NCBI GenBank assembly: GCA_013824245.1
Contig: PNNN01000051.1
Coordinates: 1 to 64,000, forward strand
Origin: Chlorobiaceae bacterium
GTDB lineage: Bacteria; Bacteroidota; Ignavibacteria; UBA10030; SZUA-254
Reading direction: 5' to 3'
Length of the DNA stretch: 64,000 bases
Position numbers and translations under genes: made by a program
Notes under the pieces: generated by a model
Database searches by the model: none
Seen by the model: the letters and a program-made list of their open reading frames with translations, nothing else
Told to the model about the DNA's origin: nothing
Part shown: positions 1-9,188 of the stretch, in pieces
How positions within the stretch are numbered: position 1 is the first letter of the stretch
Layout of the letters: the number at the start of each line of letters is the position of its first letter

Positions 1-60
1 TTAAACCTCAAATCTATTTCTTGCAACCCTTACTGCCATTTCTTACATTGTAACATCTTT

Positions 61-1146
61 ATGGAAAAAATTGATCTCAAAGGGCTTACGTTAAAAGAAT
101 TGGAAGTTTTTGCCGTTTCAATCGGTGAAAAGAAATTCCGCGGCAAACAGCTATTCGATTGGCTTTATGCCAAAGAAGCCGAATCTTTTACACAGATGAC
201 GACAATCTCGAAAGCGTTGCGTGATAGTTTGGATGCAATCGCCAGCATACATACTGCTGAGATTGTAAATACTCAAGATTCTATAGACGGAACAAAAAAA
301 TATCTAATCGAATTATCTGACGGGAAGCGAATCGAGAGCGTGCTGATTCCATCAGTTACGGCATTTGAAGAACCGGATTCAGAATCAAAACGATTGACTC
401 TCTGCGTATCAACTCAAGTCGGATGTCCGCTCGATTGCAAGTTCTGCGCAACGGGAACTATGGGTTTTATACGCAATCTGACTGCGGGCGAAATTATAGA
501 CCAGCTTCATATCGTAAAAAAAGTTACAGGTAAAAGAATAACAAATTTAGTTTACATGGGAATGGGCGAGCCGTTTTTGAATTACGACAACGTGATGAAA
601 TCTATTGAAATAATTTCGACTGGAATGGAAATTGCCGCCCGCAGAATAACCGTTTCAACAGTTGGATTGGTTCCGCAAATAAAACAGATTGCGGATGAAA
701 AAAGGAAGATGAAATTGGCAATCTCGCTGCATACTCTGGATGATAAAATCCGCAATGCAATAATGCCTATCGCAAAGAAATATCCGATAAACGATCTAAT
801 TGAGTCACTCCAATATTATTATAAGAAAACAAAGCTCCGCCCAACGTTTGAGTATATACTTTTCGATGGTGTCAACGATCGTGTTGAAGATGCGAAGCGA
901 TTGATTCAACTATCGAATAGAATTCCATGCAAGATTAATATTATTCCATTCCACAATAATGAAATAACTAAGGCAATCAAATCACCGATAACATTAAAAC
1001 CGACTTCAGCAGATCGAAGTGCGGAGTTTATTCAAACATTGCGAAGGGGCCATGTAACTGTGTTCGCCCGAAGTAGTGCCGGGAAAGATATTGATGCCGC
1101 TTGCGGACAGCTTGTTGTTGGAACGAAGAAAATTCGGAAGTCGTGA
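61..1146 (+). CDS. rlmN: 23S rRNA/tRNA (adenine-C2)-methyltransferase RlmN, radical SAM
   Basis: 361 aa ORF; radical-SAM CxxxCxxC in CPLDCKFCATG; GEPFLNYDNV and ISLHTLDDKIRNAIMPI motifs typical of RlmN. Confidence 0.96.
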   Translation: MEKIDLKGLTLKELEVFAVSIGEKKFRGKQLFDWLYAKEAESFTQMTTISKALRDSLDAIASIHTAEIVNTQDSIDGTKKYLIELSDGKRIESVLIPSVTAFEEPDSESKRLTLCVSTQVGCPLDCKFCATGTMGFIRNLTAGEIIDQLHIVKKVTGKRITNLVYMGMGEPFLNYDNVMKSIEIISTGMEIAARRITVSTVGLVPQIKQIADEKRKMKLAISLHTLDDKIRNAIMPIAKKYPINDLIESLQYYYKKTKLRPTFEYILFDGVNDRVEDAKRLIQLSNRIPCKINIIPFHNNEITKAIKSPITLKPTSADRSAEFIQTLRRGHVTVFARSSAGKDIDAACGQLVVGTKKIRKS

Positions 1147-1148
1147 TA

Positions 1149-3581
1149 ATGTCATTATGGAAAAAATATTTCCTCGTTTTATTATTCATCTGTTTTGCTT
1201 CTATTACATACGGACAACCGGAACATTTCACACGTGACCGTTCTTACGATGTGCTTCATTATAAATTAAATATTACGATTGACGAAAAGCTTAAAACATG
1301 TTCCGGCGAAACTTCGATCCGCTTGGTTCCTCTGAGACCTTCTACCGAAAGATTGGAAATTGATGCGGGCGAGATCTTGATATCGGCAGTCAGATTGGGC
1401 GCTTCACAACTGCGCTTCGAACAAACCGGCGATTCTCTGATCGTATTCTTGAATAAATTTTATGAATGCGATGATACATTGATGCTGACTATATCGCATT
1501 CCGTTTCTTCACCAAAAAAAGGATTGTATTTTGTTTCACCCGACAGCGGTTATCCCAATAAGCACGAGCAGGTGTGGTCGCAGGGTGCGCCGGAAGATAA
1601 TCATTATTGGTTTCCGTGTTACGATTCGCCAAATGATCGCGCAACAAGCGAGATGATTGTTACAGTGAACGAAAAATTTAAAGCAGTCAGCAACGGGAAA
1701 CTGATTGAAGCGAAAAATAATCCATCAATGCACACAACAACATATCACTGGCTTGAGGCGAAACCGCACTCGTCTTATCTTATTTCGCTCGCTGTGTGTG
1801 ATTATGCTGAGGTGAAAGATTTGTACGGTAATGTTCCTATTATCAACTATGTGTATCCTGAGCAGAAGCAAAACGCCGTTCGATCTTTTCAAAATGTTCC
1901 GAAGATGATAAAATATTTTGAGCAGGAAACAGGATTCATTTACCCGTGGGAAAAATTCGGTCATGTTGTGGTTGACGAGTTCATGTTTGGCGGTATGGAG
2001 AACACGAGCATTGTAACAGTAACCGATAAAACCATACACGATTCGCGCGCTCATATTGATTTTCCAAGTGATGGACTTGTTGCTCATGAGCTTGCTCATC
2101 AATGGTACGGAGATTTAATCACCTGTAAAGATTGGTCGCATGTATGGTTGAATGAGGGCTTTGCCACATATTTTGAAAATCTTTATCGGGAATATTCTCT
2201 TGGTAAAGATGATGCAGAAAAGAGTTTGATGGAAGCGCAAACGGGTTTGCGGAATCTTGATGATGCAGATCGCAGGCGACCGATGGTGTGCAATAAGTAT
2301 AATAATCCGCTTGATCTTTTCGATTCAAGAATTTACGGCAAGGGTGCGGTTGTGCTGAATATGCTGCGCGATTTTCTTGGAGATGAGTTGTTTTTTAAAT
2401 CGATAAAACTTTACACGGAAAGAAACGCGTTCCGGTCGGTTGAAACCAATGATTTTAAAAATGCCATCGAAGAAGCCACCGGCCATAATTTGTATTGGTT
2501 CTTCGATCAATGGATCTACAAAGCGGGATATCCTGAATTCGAAGTAACATCAAAATGGGACAAGGACTCACGAAAAGTAATTCTCAATATAAAACAAATT
2601 CAAAAACTTGATTCGCTTACCGGAATTTTTCGTGTGCCGCTCGATATAGAAGTATGGGTACATGGCACACCGATAATTTATTGCGTGATGATAGAGAAAA
2701 AGGAAGAAATATTTTCTTTCGACGCGTATCAGGAACCGCAACTCGTCATATTTGATCGCGGGAGTAAAATTTTAAAGAAAATTCAGTTTGAAAAACCGCT
2801 CGAACAATGGATATTTCAATTAAAGAATGCAAAAGCAGGTGTAGACCGACTGTTAGCGATAGACGAATTACGTTGGTATGTAAGTAACGAACTGGTTGTA
2901 AATGTTTTAGCAGAGGCGGTCGTCAACGATGGTTTTTGGGCGGTTCGCGAAGATGCGTTGTGGACTCTGGGTGACGCAAAACTACCGTCTGTTATCGACA
3001 CTTTAATTACAGCATATGGAGATATAGATTCGCGTGTGCGAAGGGCAAGTGTGGGTGTGCTTGGAAAATATCGTGATGAGAAAGCGCTAAACACACTCCG
3101 ATATGCTTTCACTAACGATTTAAGTTATGTTGTGGTGGCAACAGCGCTGCGTTCGCTTATAAAAGTGGATACCCCACAAACCGCAAAATATTTGTCGGAT
3201 GCTATGACGAGAGACTCTCACTCCGAAATAATTCGTCAGACGGCATTGCGATTGTTGGGTGAACGAGGTGATGATAGCTCATTGAACATTATCTTTTCTC
3301 AAACGCAATACGGTGTTGAACAAAATTTGCGCATAACGGCTCTCGATATTATTATTGAACGATGGAAGGAACGGGAAGATGTTTTTATCTTGTTATTGAA
3401 TTTAATCAATGACCCTAATCGTGAAATCAGATATGCTGCTATTCGGGGGTTGATAAAAATTGGAGATGAGCGGGCAATTGAGCCGCTGAAGAAGCGTTTA
3501 TCAATCGAAAATAATATACGTTTGATCGATCAAATCGAAGATGCAATCATAAATATTCAAAAAGCCAATATTAAAAAATAA
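1149..3581 (+). CDS. M1-family aminopeptidase with C-terminal HEAT-like repeats
   Basis: HELAHQWYGDLITCKDWSHVWLNEGFATYFE (HEXXH-X18-E) and GGMEN; signal peptide after likely start MSLWKKYFLVLLF (ORF-track start 1101 probably too early); C-terminal alpha-repeat segment. Confidence 0.93.
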   Translation: MSLWKKYFLVLLFICFASITYGQPEHFTRDRSYDVLHYKLNITIDEKLKTCSGETSIRLVPLRPSTERLEIDAGEILISAVRLGASQLRFEQTGDSLIVFLNKFYECDDTLMLTISHSVSSPKKGLYFVSPDSGYPNKHEQVWSQGAPEDNHYWFPCYDSPNDRATSEMIVTVNEKFKAVSNGKLIEAKNNPSMHTTTYHWLEAKPHSSYLISLAVCDYAEVKDLYGNVPIINYVYPEQKQNAVRSFQNVPKMIKYFEQETGFIYPWEKFGHVVVDEFMFGGMENTSIVTVTDKTIHDSRAHIDFPSDGLVAHELAHQWYGDLITCKDWSHVWLNEGFATYFENLYREYSLGKDDAEKSLMEAQTGLRNLDDADRRRPMVCNKYNNPLDLFDSRIYGKGAVVLNMLRDFLGDELFFKSIKLYTERNAFRSVETNDFKNAIEEATGHNLYWFFDQWIYKAGYPEFEVTSKWDKDSRKVILNIKQIQKLDSLTGIFRVPLDIEVWVHGTPIIYCVMIEKKEEIFSFDAYQEPQLVIFDRGSKILKKIQFEKPLEQWIFQLKNAKAGVDRLLAIDELRWYVSNELVVNVLAEAVVNDGFWAVREDALWTLGDAKLPSVIDTLITAYGDIDSRVRRASVGVLGKYRDEKALNTLRYAFTNDLSYVVVATALRSLIKVDTPQTAKYLSDAMTRDSHSEIIRQTALRLLGERGDDSSLNIIFSQTQYGVEQNLRITALDIIIERWKEREDVFILLLNLINDPNREIRYAAIRGLIKIGDERAIEPLKKRLSIENNIRLIDQIEDAIINIQKANIKK

Positions 3582-3586
3582 ATATT

Positions 3587-4234
3587 ATGAGAATTATACT
3601 TTTTGGACCTCCGGGTGTGGGAAAAGGAACACAGGCAAAAATACTTGTCGATAAATTTAATATCCCGCAAATTTCAACAGGCGATCTTTTACGCGAGGCG
3701 GTATCGCAGGGTACGGAAGTTGGAAAACAGGCGAAAGCAGTATTGGAAGCCGGACAGCTTGTTTCGGATAAGATAATGATTGAAATAATCCGGGTTGTTC
3801 TAAAATCGGACAAATGTAAAAATGGTTTTATACTTGACGGGTTTCCGCGAACAGTTCCTCAGGCAGAAGCGCTGTCATTGCTGCTTGTTCAATTACACTT
3901 GGGTATCGATCATGTAATCAATATGGAAGTTGATGAAGAAGAAATAATCAAACGACTTGGCAAACGGATGATGTGCAAAGATTGCGGAAAAATATACCCA
4001 ATCGATAATGATCACCATCGTGGAGACGCCAGATGCGATTCCTGCTCAGGGGAATTGTTTCAGCGAGATGATGATAAACCCGAGACTATACATAAACGCC
4101 TGCTTGTTTACAGTCGATCTACATTTCCGGTTAAAAAATATTATTCCGGACTTGGATTATTGCGCACGATTAAAGCAACAGGAACGGTTGAGCATGTAAA
4201 TAACGAGATACTTAAGGCAATCAATCATAAATGA
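3587..4234 (+). CDS. adk: Adenylate kinase with zinc-type lid
   Basis: FGPPGVGKGTQA P-loop, ISTGDLLREA, GFPRTVPQA; CKDCG...CDSC lid cysteines. Confidence 0.96.
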   Translation: MRIILFGPPGVGKGTQAKILVDKFNIPQISTGDLLREAVSQGTEVGKQAKAVLEAGQLVSDKIMIEIIRVVLKSDKCKNGFILDGFPRTVPQAEALSLLLVQLHLGIDHVINMEVDEEEIIKRLGKRMMCKDCGKIYPIDNDHHRGDARCDSCSGELFQRDDDKPETIHKRLLVYSRSTFPVKKYYSGLGLLRTIKATGTVEHVNNEILKAINHK

Positions 4235-5016
4235 ATTTTTCATGGCACAATCCGAACTTTAAACCGATAATCATTGCTCACCGTGGTTCATCGGCTTCCG
4301 CGCCGGAAAACACTATCGCCTCTTTTTTAAAAGCTGTTGAAGATCAATCGGACGCGATTGAATTAGATATCCGCATATCGCTCGACCATCATCTGATTGT
4401 AATACATGATAAGAGTATTAATCGTACAACCAACGGAAGAGGATATATTTCCAAATTAAATTTAGATGATATAAAAAGATATGATGCCGGGAGTTGGTTT
4501 GATCCTCAGTATGCCGGAGAAAAAATTCCGACGCTGTCAGAAGTTCTAAATATTTGCAAAGGGAAGGTTGGAATCAATATTGAAATTAAAGCTGAAGCCG
4601 ATAATCGAACAGATGCGATTCTGGTGAAGAACTGTTTGAGTGAATTAAAAAGATATCGAAACAACGATGATATTTTAATATCTTCATTTAATAAAAAAAT
4701 CTTAGAGAAAATTCGGGAAGAAAATTCAAATATATCACTCGGTTATTTGTATGATCCAATCCACAATTATTTACGGAATCCGGTTAAACAAACTATGGCT
4801 CTCGGAGCCGGATATTTAAATGTTAGCAACAGGGTTGTTGGAAAGCGCTTGGTTGAAGAGGCGCATGATGTTGGTGTTCGGGTTGGTGTATATACGGTGA
4901 ACACGCTAAATCAATTGAAAAAAGTTGTACAATTTAATGTTGATGCAATTATTACGAACGATCCTTCAAGAACAAGGCAGATGTTGGAGGATATAAACAA
5001 AAAAGCCCCTAAGTAA
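4231..5016 (+). CDS. Glycerophosphodiester phosphodiesterase family protein
   Basis: IIAHRGSSASAPENTIASF, ELDIRIS, VIHDKSINRTTNG; overlaps adk stop by 4 bp. Confidence 0.92.
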   Translation: MNFSWHNPNFKPIIIAHRGSSASAPENTIASFLKAVEDQSDAIELDIRISLDHHLIVIHDKSINRTTNGRGYISKLNLDDIKRYDAGSWFDPQYAGEKIPTLSEVLNICKGKVGINIEIKAEADNRTDAILVKNCLSELKRYRNNDDILISSFNKKILEKIREENSNISLGYLYDPIHNYLRNPVKQTMALGAGYLNVSNRVVGKRLVEEAHDVGVRVGVYTVNTLNQLKKVVQFNVDAIITNDPSRTRQMLEDINKKAPK

Positions 5017-5024
5017 GGGGGCTT
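5003..5024. terminator. Convergent-gene terminator hairpin (AAGCCCCT...AGGGGGCTT)
   Basis: Stem lies between convergent genes; T-run follows the stem when read on the minus strand. Confidence 0.6.
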
Positions 5025-5044
5025 CTAAGATAAATCTTAAATCT

Positions 5045-5599
5045 TTAGTTCGTGTTTGCGAAAATTTGCCCGTACAATTTTACTTTCAAATCAAAATGCA
5101 GAGACGAAGCATTCGTTCCGGCAACCACTGTTACATTTAAAATATCTGGTGATTGAGTCTTCAGTGCGTTGAGGAGGAACAAAACACCCCCTGCGTGATA
5201 TTGGAATCCCTTGCCGGCTAAATCCTTGTCAAATATCGAACGCTCGGTTTGAAATTCTGATATGTTAACATTCGTCAATGTAACAAGAGCATTATCGTTA
5301 ACGGAAATAGTTCCGGTAATTCCAGCATCATTCGGTGAGGTATTATTATCGATTAATAAAGTCAGATTGTAGAACTTCATTGAATCAACACTTTCGCCTG
5401 TCACATTTCGTAATTCTGAAATATTCACACTTGTTGTTTGTGTAACCTGCACCGGTAATGGTAAATTGAGATCAACACGAATTGCCCCGCTGGTAACTGA
5501 GCTGTCGAGTATCAACGGGTATTTACCGAATTCACATCCAACAAGCATAAAAGCAGATATGCTCAAAAAAATCATTAGCAAAAAAATAGTTTTGTTCAT
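5045..5599 (-). CDS. Hypothetical lipoprotein
   Basis: Likely start MNKTIFLLMIFLSISAFMLVGC with lipobox LVGC; no family recognised. Confidence 0.7.
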   Translation of the reverse strand: MNKTIFLLMIFLSISAFMLVGCEFGKYPLILDSSVTSGAIRVDLNLPLPVQVTQTTSVNISELRNVTGESVDSMKFYNLTLLIDNNTSPNDAGITGTISVNDNALVTLTNVNISEFQTERSIFDKDLAGKGFQYHAGGVLFLLNALKTQSPDILNVTVVAGTNASSLHFDLKVKLYGQIFANTN

Positions 5600-5638
5600 A
5601 AAATATCCTTTCAAAAAATTCGTTATCCTAAGATAGTA

Positions 5639-6550
5639 TTAAAATCCAAATCCAACTCCACCGCTTATTACTGTGGCGCTTCCAATATTGATATCGGCAA
5701 ATATATGAAGAAGCGCTAAACTAATATCAACTCCGGCTGTTCCGCGAAACTGATTTTTTCCATCTAAATTTAAAGAGACGTTAGCATCCGGGACAGTAAT
5801 CCCGGGAATGTTTCCGGTGTATGTGTAATTTACATCCATCGACATAGATTCGTATTGCAAACCGCCATAAACAGTCAGTATTGCAAACGATTTACTGACC
5901 TGAGCGCCAAGTGAAAATGTTTTTGCTTCGAATAAATTTCCGACTTCCAACGATTGATAAAAAATTGATGCCGAAAGATCGACGGGAACTGCAGGTATAT
6001 ATTGACTCACACAATGCCGCGCGCCAATACCGAAGAGAGTAACCTTTGGCACGTTGTTAACTTCCGGAATCGGAACGTAACGGATAATTGCTTGCGTTCC
6101 AAAAACATCTCCGATTGTTAATTGTGGGAGAAAGAAAGGAATGAAACTTGTTTTGACCTGACCATTCTGAAATTGATACTGTACACCCGGAATAGGTTCG
6201 ACTATTGCCCCCTGTTCTCCGAAAATTGTCGCCGTTTCAACTTCGGAGCCATCGTATGGATTTGTGGCTTTATATTTTTTCTCCGCGTCGCCAATCACTG
6301 TTCCCATTGCTATTAAATCAAGCCGGAGAGTGAAACCCAACTGGCTGATATCTGCTGAATGGTACAAGCCCGAATTCATATTCGCTCCGAATGCAGTAAC
6401 AAAAGGTTGTAAATATCCTTTGGCGTTTTCGGATGTAAGTTGTTTTATCGCGTCCTCAAGCGGATTCTGTGCACGAACTTGCAATGTGAGAACTGTCAGC
6501 AAGCAAACAACAGACATTATGGTGAATAAAATTGATCGTTTTCTTGTCAT
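5639..6550 (-). CDS. Outer-membrane-type protein with signal peptide (DUF6588-like)
   Basis: N-terminal signal, beta-rich sequence, C-terminal aromatic residue; family name is a recollection, not searched. Confidence 0.5.
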   Translation of the reverse strand: MTRKRSILFTIMSVVCLLTVLTLQVRAQNPLEDAIKQLTSENAKGYLQPFVTAFGANMNSGLYHSADISQLGFTLRLDLIAMGTVIGDAEKKYKATNPYDGSEVETATIFGEQGAIVEPIPGVQYQFQNGQVKTSFIPFFLPQLTIGDVFGTQAIIRYVPIPEVNNVPKVTLFGIGARHCVSQYIPAVPVDLSASIFYQSLEVGNLFEAKTFSLGAQVSKSFAILTVYGGLQYESMSMDVNYTYTGNIPGITVPDANVSLNLDGKNQFRGTAGVDISLALLHIFADINIGSATVISGGVGFGF

Positions 6551-6862
6551 AATAACTCCATGTTATTTATTGAAACTTACAGAAACTATTTTTCTTAATC
6601 AATCATTTCTCGAAACCGCGTGATTGCAATCACCCGGATTTCAACTCTATGATTATGCTAATGTACAGAAATGAGTGTAAAAATCAAATCTTTCTGCCGC
6701 GGGGGATTTTAAAGATGGATGACTGTGCCTTGGAAAAGTGCAAAAAATTAAAAAAATATAAGTTCTGTCTCTTGTATGAATATTTTCCCATACTCTTTTG
6801 GGAACCGATTTTTCGCATTTAAGAAGAAAATGTATTAAGGTTGGAAAAATTAATTGAAGGTT

Positions 6863-7753
6863 TCAGTCGTTTTTTATGGTTACGTTTCCCAGTCCCGCCT
6901 CAATATGGAAATTCAATCTACCTTTTGCATTGTAATAGTTTTTACTGAAGTATGTATTCTCTTCCTTTTCTTCGTAGTATTTTGGAAGATCGATAGAGGC
7001 AACCCAGCTTTTTTCGTAATATACTTTAGCGCCGATCTCATCGGGGATAATGAGAATAATGGATCCCAATCCAATTTGAATATCGACATCAACTTCACGT
7101 TGAAGTTTGCCGCTGAAATCGAGCAAGTAACTTCCCACGCCGCCTTCGAATTTTAGATTATCGAAATTGGCATTCGATAATCCGTAAGCTTTGAATTTAC
7201 TTAATCCGGTTTCTATGGTGATATTATCGATTGTAGTTTTATTTTTTTCATCAAATCTAAGTAAAACCGAACTGGCGCCGGTTGATAAATTTAAATCTTT
7301 CACTTGCAAGCCGGTCAAATCTATTTCTCCTTTACCCATTCCCAATTCAATATCGAAAGAGATCGGTACTGCATCGGTAAATCGCATAAGCCAGTTATTG
7401 TCTTCAAAACCACTGATATGAAGGGAGTGCTTCTTCTTGTCGCGCTTTTCTATAATCGCATCGGTAGTATTGATGCTGAGGTATCCGGTCTCGTCGCGAT
7501 TTGAATAATCGATATACTCGGATGCGTCTTTTTTCAAATCGGCATCGATATCGACTGTAAATAGCCGATCAGCTGAACCTTTCCCAATACGAATATTTCC
7601 AAAGCCCGCCTCTAAATCAACTTTAAGTTCACGTTCATTAGTGACGAGAATTTCTTTCTTAAATTTTTCACCAAGAATATATATAAATCCGAGTGCCGGT
7701 AAAATTACAAGAATAGCTAAGAATGGGGCAATATGTAATAATTTAGAGTTCAT
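6863..7753 (-). CDS. Membrane-anchored adhesin-/LiaF-like 'toast-rack' beta-helix protein
   Basis: N-terminal TM helix then repeated Gly/Ile-rich beta strands (IETGLSKFKAYGLSNANFDNLKFEGGVGSYLLDFSG). Confidence 0.5.
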   Translation of the reverse strand: MNSKLLHIAPFLAILVILPALGFIYILGEKFKKEILVTNERELKVDLEAGFGNIRIGKGSADRLFTVDIDADLKKDASEYIDYSNRDETGYLSINTTDAIIEKRDKKKHSLHISGFEDNNWLMRFTDAVPISFDIELGMGKGEIDLTGLQVKDLNLSTGASSVLLRFDEKNKTTIDNITIETGLSKFKAYGLSNANFDNLKFEGGVGSYLLDFSGKLQREVDVDIQIGLGSIILIIPDEIGAKVYYEKSWVASIDLPKYYEEKEENTYFSKNYYNAKGRLNFHIEAGLGNVTIKND

Positions 7754-7797
7754 ATTGAAACTTCTATAAAATCATACGATGGCTTCAATTGTAAGTT

Positions 7798-8460
7798 TCA
7801 GTAGTGTGAAATTTTATCGCGAAGGGATTTGTTTAACAATTCGCGGGCTCGGAAAATATGAGCTTTTACGGTTCCAATGGGGAGTTTCAAGATTTTAGCA
7901 ATTTCGCTGTAATCGCGTTCTTCGGAATGGCGTAGAGTTATAACTCGGCGGTATTTTTCGGGAAGTTTTTCAATTGCTTCTTGAAGTATTGCCGCACGTT
8001 GTTTTTGTATGATATGCTTATCTGGTTCGTATCGAGAATCGGGCAGTTCATAGGTTGCATTGCTTTCTTCCATCGCAATTGGTTTATCGATCGAGAAAGT
8101 GAAAAGTTTTTTCTTTCTGATATAATCGATACTGCTGTTTGTGGCAATCTTGTATAACCAAGTAGAAAAAGCGAATGTCGAATCAAAACTTTTTAATGAC
8201 GCAAAAGCTTTTATGAATACTTCTTGTGTCAGGTCTTCAACTTGTTCTCGCTGGTGTGTAATGCGATAAATTACATGTGAAATCTGGTCGTGATATTTCT
8301 TCATCAACCTTTCGTATGAGGGTTGGTTTCCTCTTAGCGCATTTCGGATAAGCTCCTTATCCTCTTTCCTTGACGCTGCTCTTCTGTCGGCAGTCGCCTG
8401 AGAAATTATCTCGGGGCGTGTGAATCTAACTTTTGTAGATTTATTTTTCGGTTTCGGCAT
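7798..8460 (-). CDS. ECF RNA polymerase sigma factor (RpoE-like)
   Basis: Sigma-2 DLTQEVFIKAFASLKSFD...FSTWLYKIATNSSIDYIRKKK; sigma-4 LPEKYRRVITLRHSEERDYSEIAKILKLPIGTVKAHIFRARELL. Confidence 0.95.
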   Translation of the reverse strand: MPKPKNKSTKVRFTRPEIISQATADRRAASRKEDKELIRNALRGNQPSYERLMKKYHDQISHVIYRITHQREQVEDLTQEVFIKAFASLKSFDSTFAFSTWLYKIATNSSIDYIRKKKLFTFSIDKPIAMEESNATYELPDSRYEPDKHIIQKQRAAILQEAIEKLPEKYRRVITLRHSEERDYSEIAKILKLPIGTVKAHIFRARELLNKSLRDKISHY

Positions 8461-8570
8461 TAGCTAATATTTGTCTCGAACATCGTAAACATACGTAAAA
8501 ATTGAGAGAGAGGCAAAATTTGAATAAAAGTGTGAATTTGGTTACTTTGTACAAACAATCAAAAATAAAT

Positions 8571-9188
8571 ATGTTCATAACGTTCGAAGGCATCGATTAT
8601 TCTGGAAAAACAACACATGCGAAGGCGCTGGTTGAATTTTTAGAAGAACAGAACCTGCCGGTTCTTTTTCTGCGTGAGCCGGGTGGAACTCTAATTTCAG
8701 AAAAAATCCGCACTATCTTGCTGGATAAAGTGAATTTAGGCATGTCTCAGGTTGCAGAGCTGCTTCTTTTTTCGTCCGCCCGTGCTCAACTTGTTCGTGA
8801 GGTGATAACTCCGGCATTGGGAAAAAATATTATTGTGATATGCGACCGATTCACCGATTCCACCGTAGCTTATCAAGGGTACGGACGCGGGATTGATCTT
8901 GAAGATGTTCATCGCCTCAACCATCTTGCAACAGGTGGATTGATTCCCGACCTCACTTTCTTCGTCGATATAACAATTGATGAAATATATAAACGGCAAT
9001 CCGCGGCTGGTGTTGAAATTGATAGAATGGAATCTTCGGGTCGAGAATTTTTCGAAAAAGCGCGCGACGGATATTGGAGGATTGCGCAAGAAGCTCCCGA
9101 TAGATTTGTCGTTGTGAATGGAACAAGACCCATCGATGTTATTCAAAATGAAATTCGCGATATTATAATGAAAAGGATTATTAATTGA
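8571..9188 (+). CDS. tmk: Thymidylate kinase
   Basis: MFITFEGIDYSGKTTHAKAL; REPGGT; DRFTDSTVAYQGYGRG. ORF-track start 8502 is probably upstream of the true start. Confidence 0.95.
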   Translation: MFITFEGIDYSGKTTHAKALVEFLEEQNLPVLFLREPGGTLISEKIRTILLDKVNLGMSQVAELLLFSSARAQLVREVITPALGKNIIVICDRFTDSTVAYQGYGRGIDLEDVHRLNHLATGGLIPDLTFFVDITIDEIYKRQSAAGVEIDRMESSGREFFEKARDGYWRIAQEAPDRFVVVNGTRPIDVIQNEIRDIIMKRIIN

